NCBI GenBank assembly: GCA_012513545.1
Contig: JAAZCB010000571.1
Location: forward strand, 1-30,224
Source: Clostridiaceae bacterium
Lineage (GTDB): Bacteria > Bacillota_A > Clostridia > Acetivibrionales > Acetivibrionaceae
Length of the DNA: 30,224 nt
Direction of reading: 5' to 3'
Below the pieces are notes generated by a model, which was given only the letters and a program-made list of their open reading frames with translations, did not search any database and was not told the DNA's origin. Shown one piece after another: positions 16,508 through 25,785 of the stretch. How positions within the stretch are numbered: the stretch's first letter is position 1; the number at the start of each line of letters is the position of its first letter. The position numbers and the translations under genes are program-made.

Positions 16508-16633
16508 ATGAAACAACTTTATATATTGAAAAGAATCGAAGAAAAAGTTTGGGTGGCAAATTATTATAAGTGTTTATCTCCAGGAAAACTCAAATCTAAT
16601 TTATTTCAATTATATGAAATCATTAAATACTGA
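16508..16633 (+). CDS. Small ORF (41 residues), uncertain
   Basis: This open frame lies in the 251-base gap between the GT2 and the WbsX-like gene and overlaps the start of the latter by 20 bases. From the ATG at 16508 it encodes 41 residues ('MKQLYILKRIEEKVWVANYY' at the start). The frame stays open back to a stop at 16466-16468, and another short open stretch precedes that stop in the same frame (from about 16409). The pattern fits a decayed gene fragment as well as chance. No family is recognised. Confidence 0.2.
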   Translation: MKQLYILKRIEEKVWVANYYKCLSPGKLKSNLFQLYEIIKY

Positions 16634-17720
16634 AGATGGAATAGTTAAATTCATAGCCTTTTATCTTCCTCAATATCATTGCATACCTGAAAATGATATG
16701 TGGTGGGGTAAAAATTTCACTGAATGGGAAAGAGTAAAAAATACAAAACCTTTATACCCGGGGCACAATCAGCCTCGAGTACCTTTTTCTTATTATGATC
16801 TGTCTGATGTAAATGTGATGAAAGATCAAGCAAATCTTGCTAGGAAATATGGCATTCATGGTTTTTGTTTTTATCATTACTGGTTTAACGGTAAATTGCT
16901 TTTGGAGAAGCCCCTGCAAAATATGTTGTACAATAAAGGAGTAAATATACCTTTCTGTCTAGCATGGGCAAATGAACCTTGGACAAGAGCTTGGGATGGT
17001 AATAATAAAATAATACTTATGGATCAAATATATGGTAATGAAATTTCTTGGTTGAACCACATCAGATATCTTACTTCATTCTTTAAAGATCAACGATATA
17101 TTAAAATTAATGGGAAACCATTGTTTTTAATTTATAGGACTGAATCTTTTAAATATTTCGACCAAATGATAAAAATATGGGATGAATATTTAAAAGCTGA
17201 AAGTTTAAATGGGATATTCATAGCAGAGATGTTAACTAGTTATCAAAAACAACCCACTTGTTTACTTTCTGAAGCTGTTGTTGAATTTGAACCTATGTTT
17301 ACATTGAACACAATCTTTACTAGAAAGGATCGTATCAAACAAATATTCTTAAAAAGATTTCCACGGTTTATTAAAAATAGGTATAGGATTAAAGATTATG
17401 ATAAAATATGGAAAGAAATATTAAGTCGAAATGAAAATTATCATGGTAAAAAGAAGTTCTTAGGGGCTTTCACTGATTGGGATAATTCACCGAGATTTGG
17501 TAGTAATGGTCTAATTTTAGTAAATGGTACAGTTAATAAATTCGAAAATTATTTGTTAAACCAGGCTCAAAAATCTAAAAATGATCTTCTTTTCATTAAT
17601 GCATGGAATGAGTGGGCTGAAGGAGCATATTTGGAGCCAGACAGAAATAATGGATATTCATTCTTGGAAGCAGTAAAATCGGTACATAATAATATAAAAA
17701 ATAATCTTAAAAAATTATGA
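16614..17720 (+). CDS. WbsX-like protein (GH99-like domain)
   Basis: A 368-residue protein of the WbsX family found in O-antigen and capsule loci, with an (alpha/beta)8 fold related to glycoside hydrolase family 99. Most hallmark motifs are present: 'AFYLPQYH' (15-22), 'WWGKNFTEW' (30-38), 'GFCFYHYWFNGK' (83-94), 'CLAWANEPWTRAWDG' (115-129) and 'NAWNEWAEGAYLEPD' near the C-terminus (from about 329). No signal peptide is present, so it acts in the cytoplasm. The family was first called a glycosyltransferase by context, but the fold points to a glycoside hydrolase or transglycosylase; the biochemical role is not settled. Its stop overlaps the next ATG by ATGA. Confidence 0.9.
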   Translation: MKSLNTEDGIVKFIAFYLPQYHCIPENDMWWGKNFTEWERVKNTKPLYPGHNQPRVPFSYYDLSDVNVMKDQANLARKYGIHGFCFYHYWFNGKLLLEKPLQNMLYNKGVNIPFCLAWANEPWTRAWDGNNKIILMDQIYGNEISWLNHIRYLTSFFKDQRYIKINGKPLFLIYRTESFKYFDQMIKIWDEYLKAESLNGIFIAEMLTSYQKQPTCLLSEAVVEFEPMFTLNTIFTRKDRIKQIFLKRFPRFIKNRYRIKDYDKIWKEILSRNENYHGKKKFLGAFTDWDNSPRFGSNGLILVNGTVNKFENYLLNQAQKSKNDLLFINAWNEWAEGAYLEPDRNNGYSFLEAVKSVHNNIKNNLKKL

Positions 17721-18688
17721 ATATAGCGGTTCTATATTCTTCTGAAGCACAATATGGTATTATTGAAGGATTAAAAAACTTAAAACATTTTGTGATCCCT
17801 TATTATTACGGTTCAGAAACGAGAAATTTTCAGGAAGGTATTTTAATAAGATTAAGTAAAAAAAAAATTAGGCTTCATGATATAAAAACATTTAACAAAA
17901 AAATTATTGAAATAATTAATTATTCTAATTATAATTCACTTGATTTAATAATTATTATCAAAGGACATGAACTAACTGAAAAAGCCAATACAGCATTAAA
18001 AAGTAGCAATATATTAAAGATACAGTGGACAATTGATACTGTTAAAAGATGGCCTGGCCAAGCTTCTTTATTAAATTTAATGGACAAGACTTTTTTTCAA
18101 GATGGAGATGACATTCACTTACATAAGCGAGGAGAATGGCTACCATTGGGATTTGATGATTCCATTTTTAGGTATAACAAAAAAAAAGAAATTGATGTCC
18201 TGTTAATTGGGAATATACAAAGGCCTTTTTATAATAAGAGAAGAGATTGTTTTATCCGCATTTCATATTTGGCAAAAAAAGGATTTAGAGTCATATTTGC
18301 GGGGAGTAAACCTGATAAAGAATTAAGACGAATTTTTAACTCAAATGGTGTTAAAATTATAGGTCGTCTTTCTTTAGAAAAGTATGCAGCATTAATATCC
18401 AAATCAAAAATATGTGTAAATATCCATCAAGATGATGGAGGGAAAGCTATTAATCCAATGTTCTTTGCAATTCCATCCACAGGTACTTTACAATTAACGG
18501 ACAGCTCTAGCTATTTAAAAGAATGGCTTGAACCTGGTAAACACTATTATGAAACAATACCTGAAACAATATGCATAGATATATCAAGATTATTATCACA
18601 AAAATATTTATCCTTTGAAATTGCAAATGAGGTCACTATAAAGCATTCGTATAATGGGAGAGCAGAATATATTATGACACACCTTTGA
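17717..18688 (+). CDS. CgeB-type glycosyltransferase (GT-B)
   Basis: A 323-residue protein resembling the CgeB / glycosyl-transferase-1-2 group. The C-terminal half has 'EIDVLLIGNIQRPFYNKRRD' (a nucleotide-binding start seen in CgeB proteins), 'GFRVIFAG', 'GRLSLEKYAALISKSKICVN' and 'GKAINPMFFAIPSTGTLQLT', which replaces the usual 'R.FE..A.G' acceptor signature. The N-terminal half is less conserved and includes 'LDLIIIIKGHEL' and 'IQWTIDTV'. The start overlaps the WbsX-like stop by ATGA, so the two are translationally coupled and probably act in adjacent steps. Glycosyltransferase activity is by family only. Confidence 0.8.
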   Translation: MNIAVLYSSEAQYGIIEGLKNLKHFVIPYYYGSETRNFQEGILIRLSKKKIRLHDIKTFNKKIIEIINYSNYNSLDLIIIIKGHELTEKANTALKSSNILKIQWTIDTVKRWPGQASLLNLMDKTFFQDGDDIHLHKRGEWLPLGFDDSIFRYNKKKEIDVLLIGNIQRPFYNKRRDCFIRISYLAKKGFRVIFAGSKPDKELRRIFNSNGVKIIGRLSLEKYAALISKSKICVNIHQDDGGKAINPMFFAIPSTGTLQLTDSSSYLKEWLEPGKHYYETIPETICIDISRLLSQKYLSFEIANEVTIKHSYNGRAEYIMTHL

Positions 18689-18718
18689 GAATGTTCATTA
18701 AATTAGTAGGATATTTTA

Positions 18719-19933
18719 ATGTTTAATTTCCGGCAACAATTATCTTTTGTCATTGCTATTCCAATTATTAATGTAATAGCAGACACAACACAAAATTACT
18801 TTGTGCCAGGTTTTGCAAGTCCCGGATATGTGAGGGCCTTATTAATTCTAATTTTTATTTTTATTTGTTTTAAAGGTTATTACAGAAATAATTCTATTAA
18901 TAATCTAATTATGATTTCCTTAGTTTACTATTTTATAATTAGCCTGTTTTCTTCAGATTTATTTTATACTCAAAGTATCTTTTTGAAATATTTTATTGCT
19001 TCTATGATGTTCCCTATTGGTTATTTTTACATTAATACATCAGATAGGTTTAAGTTATTTTTAAAAGCTATGGTTTGGGTATTAGGCATTTATGTTATTT
19101 CACTGCTTATTTCAAACATATTTAAATTAGGGACATCGGACTATTTAGGAGGAACAATTTTTTTTGGAGCTGGTCGTGTAAACATAACAAAAGGTATGGT
19201 TTTGATTCTTATGATGTTTCCTCTTTTGTTTAAAAATGAACCCGCAGGTAATAAAAGAACAATCTTGTTTAGTATTTTTTTGTGTGGAATGATTTTCGTT
19301 TTTCTAGGAGTAAAACGATCAGCACTCTTAGGTCTTATTTTGGGTTATATAACATATGCATATTTAACTCCCTACCGGACAAAATTTATTAAATCATTGG
19401 TTGGTATCATTGCTTTAATTTATTTATTATCACCATTATACTTTGACGTCCTTACTAAAAGATTTACTGCCAGACAGGAAGAAGGCAGATTTGATATTAG
19501 CCAAGCCAAAGAAGAGGAAGCTAGATTGAATGAATTGGAAACTGTTCTAAATGCATTTGTGGAAGGTAATATTTCTTATAAGCTTTTTGGAGCAGAATTG
19601 TTTAATGGGAAATCATATTTTAAGACAACCAGGATATTGCACACTGATTATGCTACTATGTTTAGTGGAAGCGGATTAATAGGATTTTCATTTTTTATGG
19701 CTATCTATGCCATGATGATTTTCAAGGTTATCTATTTTTATAAAAAAATTAATGATCCGGAAATTAAAAACATGTTATCTGTTTCAGTTAGTTTAATATT
19801 TGCTCTGTTGATCATGGGTATCGCTGGGGTAGTCCATGAAATTAGTCATAGGGCGATCGTTTTTATGTTTTGTGGTGCAAGTATTTCTGTTGCAAAAAAT
19901 CACATATCACATGTCCTAAAAAGCACAATTTAG
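18719..19933 (+). CDS. wzy: Wzy-type O-antigen/capsule polymerase
   Basis: A 404-residue integral membrane protein with about 10-12 hydrophobic segments. It should join flipped repeat units on the periplasmic side. The O-antigen ligase/polymerase signature is present: 'GVKRSALLGLILG' (197-209), then a long hydrophilic loop at about 241-312 rich in charged residues, ending in 'ILHTDYATMFSGSGLIGF' (306-323). This is the His-x-x-Tyr and Gly-Leu-Ile-Gly pattern of Wzy and WaaL proteins. Sequence alone cannot separate a polymerase from a ligase, but the Wzx/Wzc/Wza context favours a polymerase. It is the only such gene in the window. Confidence 0.85.
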   Translation: MFNFRQQLSFVIAIPIINVIADTTQNYFVPGFASPGYVRALLILIFIFICFKGYYRNNSINNLIMISLVYYFIISLFSSDLFYTQSIFLKYFIASMMFPIGYFYINTSDRFKLFLKAMVWVLGIYVISLLISNIFKLGTSDYLGGTIFFGAGRVNITKGMVLILMMFPLLFKNEPAGNKRTILFSIFLCGMIFVFLGVKRSALLGLILGYITYAYLTPYRTKFIKSLVGIIALIYLLSPLYFDVLTKRFTARQEEGRFDISQAKEEEARLNELETVLNAFVEGNISYKLFGAELFNGKSYFKTTRILHTDYATMFSGSGLIGFSFFMAIYAMMIFKVIYFYKKINDPEIKNMLSVSVSLIFALLIMGIAGVVHEISHRAIVFMFCGASISVAKNHISHVLKSTI

Positions 19934-19945
19934 ATTCTTATTTAA

Positions 19946-21019
19946 GTGAGAATAAAACTGATTGGAGATATTGCGCTTAATGGTCTCATAAGTGAAGATG
20001 CTGATAAAAATGAGACCAGATTTTCCACTATTCAGGAATGCCTTCAAGCAGATGATCTAATATTTGCTAATCTGGAGTCACCGGCAGGAGATGGAATTGG
20101 TTTTATTGAAAACGACAAGTTACATATTTCTTGTTCGCCTGAAGTATTAAAAAAAATGCTTCAAAAATTTAATATTTGTTGTTTATCCTTAGCCAATAAT
20201 CATATTTTTGATTATGATAAGACAGGATTAAAATCAACAATTGACATACTTGATTCGATTGGAATTTTACATACTGGTGCAGGATGTGATGAAAGACATA
20301 TTGAGCCGGTGTTAGTAATAAAAGGGGGTGTTAGAATAGCTTTTTTAGCATATGTTGACCAATCAACACATCCAGATTATAAAGCAAATGAAGGATTATT
20401 TTTAAATATTTTCCAGATAGATAAGGTAATAAATGAAATAGATAGAATACGTAATTATGCAGACATAGTAATCTTTAGTATCCATTGGGGAGTAGATTAT
20501 TCACATTATCCTACTGTAAACCAAATGGAAATTTCAAGAGAATTAATTGATGCAGGTGCGGACATTATTATGGGTCATCACTCACATTCTGCACAACCGT
20601 TTGAGTTATATAAAGGGAAGTATATTTTTTATGGACTTGGAGGCCTTACTTACGGAGACGACTTTTGGAATTCGGAGTTAAGAGCTTTAAGAAAAAAAAC
20701 GAAATTCTCATTTATTCCAGTTATCGAGTATGCAGGAGGTATGCTTAAATTAAAAACAGGGATTGAAACAATAGAATTAAAAGGGAATTATTTAAAATTA
20801 AGTAATAGAGATTATTTTAAATGGTCAGATAGAAAATTAAGGGAATTGAAGATGGCAAATAAATGTTTTATTGCCAGGCATCTATTAAGTTGGAAGGAAT
20901 ATTACTTTGATAAATATATTGATTATTTATTTGGATATTACCGCAATCCATTAAGAGTATTGCTAAAACCAATGAATTATAAACGTTTATTTTTTAAACT
21001 TTTAAGGAAAAATATTTAG
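19946..21019 (+). CDS. CapA-like protein (metallophosphatase fold)
   Basis: A 357-residue protein of the CapA family, named for poly-gamma-glutamate capsule synthesis in Bacillus. The metallophosphatase-type motifs are present: 'LIGDIALNG' (5-13), 'FANLESPAG' (40-48), 'SLANNHIFDY' (81-90), 'FSIHWGVDYSHYP' (177-189) and 'IIMGHHSHSAQPFELY' (207-222). No signal peptide or membrane anchor is seen, unlike Bacillus CapA. The start is GTG at 19946, 12 bases after the polymerase stop, because the frame's first motif begins at residue 3. It is followed after 2 bases by the AsnB-like gene. A role in handling an amino-acid or peptide-like decoration is inference. Confidence 0.85.
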   Translation: MRIKLIGDIALNGLISEDADKNETRFSTIQECLQADDLIFANLESPAGDGIGFIENDKLHISCSPEVLKKMLQKFNICCLSLANNHIFDYDKTGLKSTIDILDSIGILHTGAGCDERHIEPVLVIKGGVRIAFLAYVDQSTHPDYKANEGLFLNIFQIDKVINEIDRIRNYADIVIFSIHWGVDYSHYPTVNQMEISRELIDAGADIIMGHHSHSAQPFELYKGKYIFYGLGGLTYGDDFWNSELRALRKKTKFSFIPVIEYAGGMLKLKTGIETIELKGNYLKLSNRDYFKWSDRKLRELKMANKCFIARHLLSWKEYYFDKYIDYLFGYYRNPLRVLLKPMNYKRLFFKLLRKNI

Positions 21020-21021
21020 GG

Positions 21022-22800
21022 ATGTGGATTCTCACAAACATACAAGGAAAAGGAGAAAGCATAGGAGATCCAATAAAAAAGGTTAAAGGATTTTTATTTT
21101 ATGGAGATACTTCACAATTTATTATGTTTGGCGAGTCAAACCCTGTTTATATTTATATAGATGGATTTATTATTCCAAGGTTTGGAGTTTACGAAGATTA
21201 TAAAAAATATCCTCAAAATGATCTTATAACTATTTTATATGAAAAGTATGGTCTAAACTTTATAGACAAAATAAAAGGTAGTTTTAACATTATTGTATTT
21301 GAAAGGGATGCAATTCATATTTATAATGATCAGCATTCATTTAGTAAATTTTTCTATAGTGATCTTAATGGTAAAATAATTATATCTTCAGATATTGAAG
21401 GAATAAGCAAATTAAGATTTATTTCGATTAATAAAGAGACTACTGCTCTATTTGCCATAATGGAGCACTTTATCAATGGTTATACCTTATTTGAGGATCT
21501 TTATTTTAGTATCCCTGCTACTCATATGAAGCTTAATTTGAATGGTCAGGAGTTACATGTTGGGAATTATTTTAATCCATTGGAATTAATAGAAAATACT
21601 GATGCTAAAGGCGAAATAACTGATATAAATGATATGGCTGAACTATGGTCAGGTATCATTTCTGGTTATATAGAATATCTTAAACCAAGAGGAATCTCTT
21701 TAACCCTTACCGGTGGTAATGACAGCAGGATGATCTTAGCTGCATTATTGCATAATGATATTAATTTCACTGCATTTTCCTTTGGTAACCCTGAATCTTT
21801 TGATGGTGTTGTAGCCGCTGAAATAAGTAAAACATTACGTATCAGTTATGATAATCATTATGTCTGTGATCCTACAAAAAAATGGTTTAAGGATTACGCA
21901 GCAGAGATAATAAACAAAGGAAATTCACTAATTAATATTCACAGGGCTCACAGGCTTAATGCAATAGCAACAGAAAAAGAGAGGCACCCTGATACGGACA
22001 TGCTTTTCTGTGGTTTTATGGGAGGAGATTATGTTAAAGGATTGATTTATGATGACTACATAACCCCCAGGATTTTAAGAAAATATGAAGGTGATCCTAA
22101 GAAGAGTAAACTCAGGGGAATTATTATTGAAGAACTAAACAGATGCAAAATTAATCCTGATAATATTTATCTTGAAAAACTCGAAGGTATTATAAGTGAT
22201 CTGCCCATGATGAACCATGATTCTCGTAAGATAAGGGAATTTCTGGTTTTGTTTCATCTAATTGGCAGTATGCATGATATGCAGGATACAACTATTTTCA
22301 AGCACAAAGTCAAATATGTTATCAATCCTTTTATGGATGTCGATTTCATGCAATTTCTATTTGGGTCAGATTTTAGTTTTCTTAAGAATAATAATGATTT
22401 TTTATGGCAGACACTCAGATGGAATCGGTCCAGGTTTCATCTGCAAATAACCGATTATCTGGCTACGGAATTATCTAAAATTAAATATGCAAAAAAAGGA
22501 CATTATAATGCAAATGAATATATAAATGATAATACTTTTTTATTGATGGTTAAACGTTTTATACGCAAAAACTCTGATAAAAAATACCCACAGAATTTTC
22601 CATATGGTAACTGGATTAAAGAATTCTGCCAGGAAGAGTTGTTTAATATTGATGGCGTGTTAACGGAGGTTTTTAATATACGAGATTTATTAGATAATCT
22701 TAGTAACAACGATGGATTTCCTACTACAGAAGGATTTTGGCATTTGTTTACAAATCCCGTTAACCTGTACTTAAATTTAAAGAAATTTCAGACTAAATGA
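21022..22800 (+). CDS. Asparagine-synthase-like amidotransferase without glutaminase Cys
   Basis: A 592-residue protein with the two-domain layout of asparagine synthetase B. The C-terminal synthetase domain has the PP-loop 'LTLTGGNDSRM' (227-237, family SGGxDS), so it should activate a carboxylate by adenylation and form an amide. The N-terminal domain keeps recognisable class-II amidotransferase pieces ('GSFNIIVFERDAIHIYND', 'ISSDIEGISKL'). However, residue 2 is Trp where active glutaminases have Cys after the initiator Met. Thus it cannot take ammonia from glutamine in the usual way and may use free ammonia or another amine. Relatives in polysaccharide loci (for example WbpS of Pseudomonas) amidate uronic acids. 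It is coupled by ATGA to the ATP-grasp gene. Confidence 0.82.
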   Translation: MWILTNIQGKGESIGDPIKKVKGFLFYGDTSQFIMFGESNPVYIYIDGFIIPRFGVYEDYKKYPQNDLITILYEKYGLNFIDKIKGSFNIIVFERDAIHIYNDQHSFSKFFYSDLNGKIIISSDIEGISKLRFISINKETTALFAIMEHFINGYTLFEDLYFSIPATHMKLNLNGQELHVGNYFNPLELIENTDAKGEITDINDMAELWSGIISGYIEYLKPRGISLTLTGGNDSRMILAALLHNDINFTAFSFGNPESFDGVVAAEISKTLRISYDNHYVCDPTKKWFKDYAAEIINKGNSLINIHRAHRLNAIATEKERHPDTDMLFCGFMGGDYVKGLIYDDYITPRILRKYEGDPKKSKLRGIIIEELNRCKINPDNIYLEKLEGIISDLPMMNHDSRKIREFLVLFHLIGSMHDMQDTTIFKHKVKYVINPFMDVDFMQFLFGSDFSFLKNNNDFLWQTLRWNRSRFHLQITDYLATELSKIKYAKKGHYNANEYINDNTFLLMVKRFIRKNSDKKYPQNFPYGNWIKEFCQEELFNIDGVLTEVFNIRDLLDNLSNNDGFPTTEGFWHLFTNPVNLYLNLKKFQTK

Positions 22801-23843
22801 GACTGGCTATACTAAAGAATGACTTCGATGACAATCATTTATACTGGAGTAATGCATGCAAATCAAAGAATATATCCTTTGAAATCATTGATAGTCTTTA
22901 TTCTACATGGTTAGATAGAATAATCTCTGGTCATTTTGATGGTGTCCTGACCTGTCCTCCGGGACGGGAGTTATTATACAAAATAATGTATGATGAAAAG
23001 GTCAGTATACTGGAAAATGTTCTTGGACTTTTTGTTTATCCCTCTTATAATGAAATTATTCTCCATGAAAATAAAAAATATCTTTCTTATTGGTTAGATG
23101 CCAATCAACTGCCCCATCCTAAAACAAACGTCTTTTACAGTAAAAATGAGGCAATCGATTTTGCAGAAAAATGTTTATTGCCTATAGTTAGTAAGATCAG
23201 CATTGGAGCTTCAGGTAAAGGTGTTGAAATATTCAGCAATAGAAATAAATTAAAAGATTATATTAATAAGTGTTTTGAAAAAGGTGTAATTCAGGAATGG
23301 GGACCAAATCTCAGGATGGGTAAAATTCCTGAAAGAATTTTAAATGTTCTAAAAAATCCATCACTGGTTAAGAAAAAAATAGAAATATATAAGAAGCAAT
23401 TTGATGAAAAGCAAAAAGGTTTTATAATATTACAAGATTATATTGAACATGATTTTGAATGGAGGGTTGTTAAAATAGGACAATCATTTTTCGGTCATCA
23501 AAAAGTTAAGATAGGTGATAAAGCTAGTGGATCAAAAGGGATAAATTACATTGCACCACCTTCAGAATTATTGTACTTTGTTGAAGGTGTATGTGAAAAA
23601 TTTAGTTTTCATTCCATGGCGGTTGATCTATTTGAAGATGGCAAAGGAGGATATCTTATAAACGAAATGCAATGTATATTTGGGCATGTCCAGAAATACA
23701 TCTGTGAACTGGACGGAATCCCTGGCAGATATATTAGAAAAGGTAATAATTGGCAATTTGAATCTGGACTTTTTAACTCAAATCTTTCTTATGATTTACG
23801 ACTTGAAAACGTTATTCAATTGCTTACGACTAAGTTGAAATGA
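22797..23843 (+). CDS. ATP-grasp ligase (RimK / D-Ala-ligase-like)
   Basis: A 348-residue second ATP-grasp protein, not closely similar to that at 6194. Features are 'YPSYNEIILHENKKYLSYWL' (a typical lead-in, about 81-100), 'LPIVSKISIGASGKGVEIF' (ATP-binding lysine and Gly-rich loop), 'GFIILQDYIEHDFEWRV' and the late metal-binding 'GGYLINEMQCIFG'. It should ligate a carboxylate to an amine with ATP in the cytoplasm. It overlaps both the AsnB-like gene upstream and the GT4 downstream by ATGA, the tightest arrangement in the locus, so it likely works with them. The substrate is unknown; candidates are an amino acid joined to a sugar acid or amino sugar. Confidence 0.83.
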   Translation: MRLAILKNDFDDNHLYWSNACKSKNISFEIIDSLYSTWLDRIISGHFDGVLTCPPGRELLYKIMYDEKVSILENVLGLFVYPSYNEIILHENKKYLSYWLDANQLPHPKTNVFYSKNEAIDFAEKCLLPIVSKISIGASGKGVEIFSNRNKLKDYINKCFEKGVIQEWGPNLRMGKIPERILNVLKNPSLVKKKIEIYKKQFDEKQKGFIILQDYIEHDFEWRVVKIGQSFFGHQKVKIGDKASGSKGINYIAPPSELLYFVEGVCEKFSFHSMAVDLFEDGKGGYLINEMQCIFGHVQKYICELDGIPGRYIRKGNNWQFESGLFNSNLSYDLRLENVIQLLTTKLK

Positions 23844-24766
23844 AAATATTGTTTGTATGCAGTGGGAACAGGTATAGCCCAAATTATATTATTGCAAATC
23901 AGGCAGAATCAATAAGAGAAGAAGGATGCCATGTTGAATACTATCTTATAAAAGGACGGGGAATAACTGGTTACCTGAAGAATATTCTGCCTTTAAGAAG
24001 TATAATAAAAAGCAATAATTTTAATGTCATACATGCTCATTATTTGTTTTCATGCATAATTGCCAGTATTTCCGGGGCAAAGCCATTAGTTGCATCATTT
24101 ATGGGTTCTGATACAGAGAGCAGAAAGAATGTTGTTCTTATACGAATTCTAATGTTTTTATTCCATTGGGATTGTTGTATAGTGAAAACGAGAAACATGA
24201 AGACCAGATTAAAGAATAAAAACATAAAAATAATTCCTAACGGAGTTAATCTTGATCTTTTTAAACCACTTGACCCTTTGATGTGTATGGAAAAAATAGG
24301 ATGGGATACTGCAAAAGTCCACGTATTATTTCCCTCTGATCCAATGCGTCCTGAAAAAAACTTTATTTTAGCCGAAAAGAGTATTCGTCATCTGGGCAAT
24401 TCAAATGTAGAATTACATACTTTATTTTCTATTCAAAATAAAGAAGTTCCTTTTTATCTAAATGCCTGTAAAGTAGTATTGTTGACAAGCAAATGGGAGG
24501 GAAGTCCAAATGTAATAAAGGAAGCTATGGCCTGCAATTGCCGGATAGTTTCGACAAATGTTGGAGATGTTAAATGGTTAATAAATAATACTAAAGGTTG
24601 CTATTTGGCAGATCCTGTACCTGACGATATTGCGGCTAAAGTTAAAATTGCTATTGATCTTGAAGAAGTTGTAAATGGCAGGGATAGGCTAATGACTTTA
24701 GGGCTCGATTCTCAAACTGTAGCAACAAGATTGATAAATCTTTATAAGAGAGTTTCAAAAAGATAA
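23840..24766 (+). CDS. Family-4 glycosyltransferase (GT-B)
   Basis: A retaining GT4-type enzyme of 308 residues, slightly short for the family (about 350-400). The acceptor half begins 'KILFVCSGNRYSPNYI' and has 'NVIHAHYLFSCIIASI'. The linker 'IIPNGVNLDLFKP' (131-143) is the classic junction. The donor half has 'VLLTSKWEGSPNVIKEAMAC' with the E-x7-E pair Glu220 and Glu228. It has no membrane segments. It overlaps the ATP-grasp gene by ATGA. Which sugar is transferred cannot be told. Confidence 0.92.
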   Translation: MKILFVCSGNRYSPNYIIANQAESIREEGCHVEYYLIKGRGITGYLKNILPLRSIIKSNNFNVIHAHYLFSCIIASISGAKPLVASFMGSDTESRKNVVLIRILMFLFHWDCCIVKTRNMKTRLKNKNIKIIPNGVNLDLFKPLDPLMCMEKIGWDTAKVHVLFPSDPMRPEKNFILAEKSIRHLGNSNVELHTLFSIQNKEVPFYLNACKVVLLTSKWEGSPNVIKEAMACNCRIVSTNVGDVKWLINNTKGCYLADPVPDDIAAKVKIAIDLEEVVNGRDRLMTLGLDSQTVATRLINLYKRVSKR

Positions 24767-24786
24767 TAATACCTACTTAGTAATTA

Positions 24787-25785
24787 ATGAGAATCCTGCT
24801 GAATGAAGAAATTCCTGTTTCAATATGGAAAGATTTTATTAATTTAAATCCATATGGATCTCCGTTCCAGACTGCTGAATATTTCAATTTCTACAATTCT
24901 GTCCCGGGTCAATCAGCTATAGCTATTGCAATTTTCAAAAATGATCAAATAACTGCTTTATCTGTTGTAACACTGCAAAAAGAATGTGGAATTAAAAGTT
25001 ATTTTTCGAAAAGAGCAATAATCTATGGAGGGCCTTTAGTGGTAGATGATGGTAATGGGACTTCTTTAAATATTTTATTATCGGAAATTAACAAGATTAT
25101 AAAAGGCAAAGCAATATATGCTGAGACACGTAATTTTTTTAATTATGAGAGATATATCCCGTTATTTAAAAATGCAGGCTGGATGTATCAGCCATATCTA
25201 AACTATCAGTTATATTTTAATAACAGTGAAGACATTTGGAATAAATTCAATACGAATAGAAAAAGGCAAATAAAGAAAGCATTAAAATGTGGTGTAATAA
25301 GCAGAGAAGCTCAATCAAAAGAAGAGGTTGAAGCTTATTATTTTGTTTTAAAGAATTTATATAAAAAAAGAATCAGAAAACCTCTTCCAGGAAAAAAATT
25401 CTTTATTGAGTTATTTAACAGGCAACTGGCAAAAATTTTCTTGATCCATTATAAAAATAGAATTATTGGTGGAATCGTATGTCCGGTTTTTTCAAAGAAA
25501 GCAATTTATGAATTTTATGTCTGTGGCCTTGATCAGGAATATAAAGAGGCAAGTCCGAGTGTCATGGCTACTTATGCAGCAATTGAATATGCCTGCCTTA
25601 ATGGGATAAGTTATTTTGATTTTATGGGAGCAGGTAAGCCGGATGACAATTATGGGGTAAGGGATTTCAAGTCTAAATTCGGAGGTAATATAGTGGAATT
25701 CGGTAGATTTAAAAAGATACTTGAGCCCAATTTATATAATTTAGGATCTGCCGTAATGAAAGCTAAAGCCAGAATAAAAAAATGA
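24787..25785 (+). CDS. FemAB/GNAT-like aminoacyl or acyl transferase
   Basis: A 332-residue protein with two fused GNAT-like halves, as in FemAB proteins and the acetyltransferase-6 family. The recognisable parts are 'SPFQTAEYFNFYNSVPGQ' near the start, the basic 'NRKRQIKKALKCG' (157-169), 'IYEFYVCGLDQEYKEASPSV' (240-259), and the C-terminal 'YFDFMGAG' (276-283) with 'GVRDFKSKFGGNIVEFGRF' (290-308). FemAB enzymes move amino acids from tRNA to peptidoglycan precursors. The polysaccharide-locus relatives are less well studied and may transfer acyl or aminoacyl groups to sugars. There is no signal peptide. It overlaps the DUF354 gene by ATGA. Confidence 0.85.
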   Translation: MRILLNEEIPVSIWKDFINLNPYGSPFQTAEYFNFYNSVPGQSAIAIAIFKNDQITALSVVTLQKECGIKSYFSKRAIIYGGPLVVDDGNGTSLNILLSEINKIIKGKAIYAETRNFFNYERYIPLFKNAGWMYQPYLNYQLYFNNSEDIWNKFNTNRKRQIKKALKCGVISREAQSKEEVEAYYFVLKNLYKKRIRKPLPGKKFFIELFNRQLAKIFLIHYKNRIIGGIVCPVFSKKAIYEFYVCGLDQEYKEASPSVMATYAAIEYACLNGISYFDFMGAGKPDDNYGVRDFKSKFGGNIVEFGRFKKILEPNLYNLGSAVMKAKARIKK

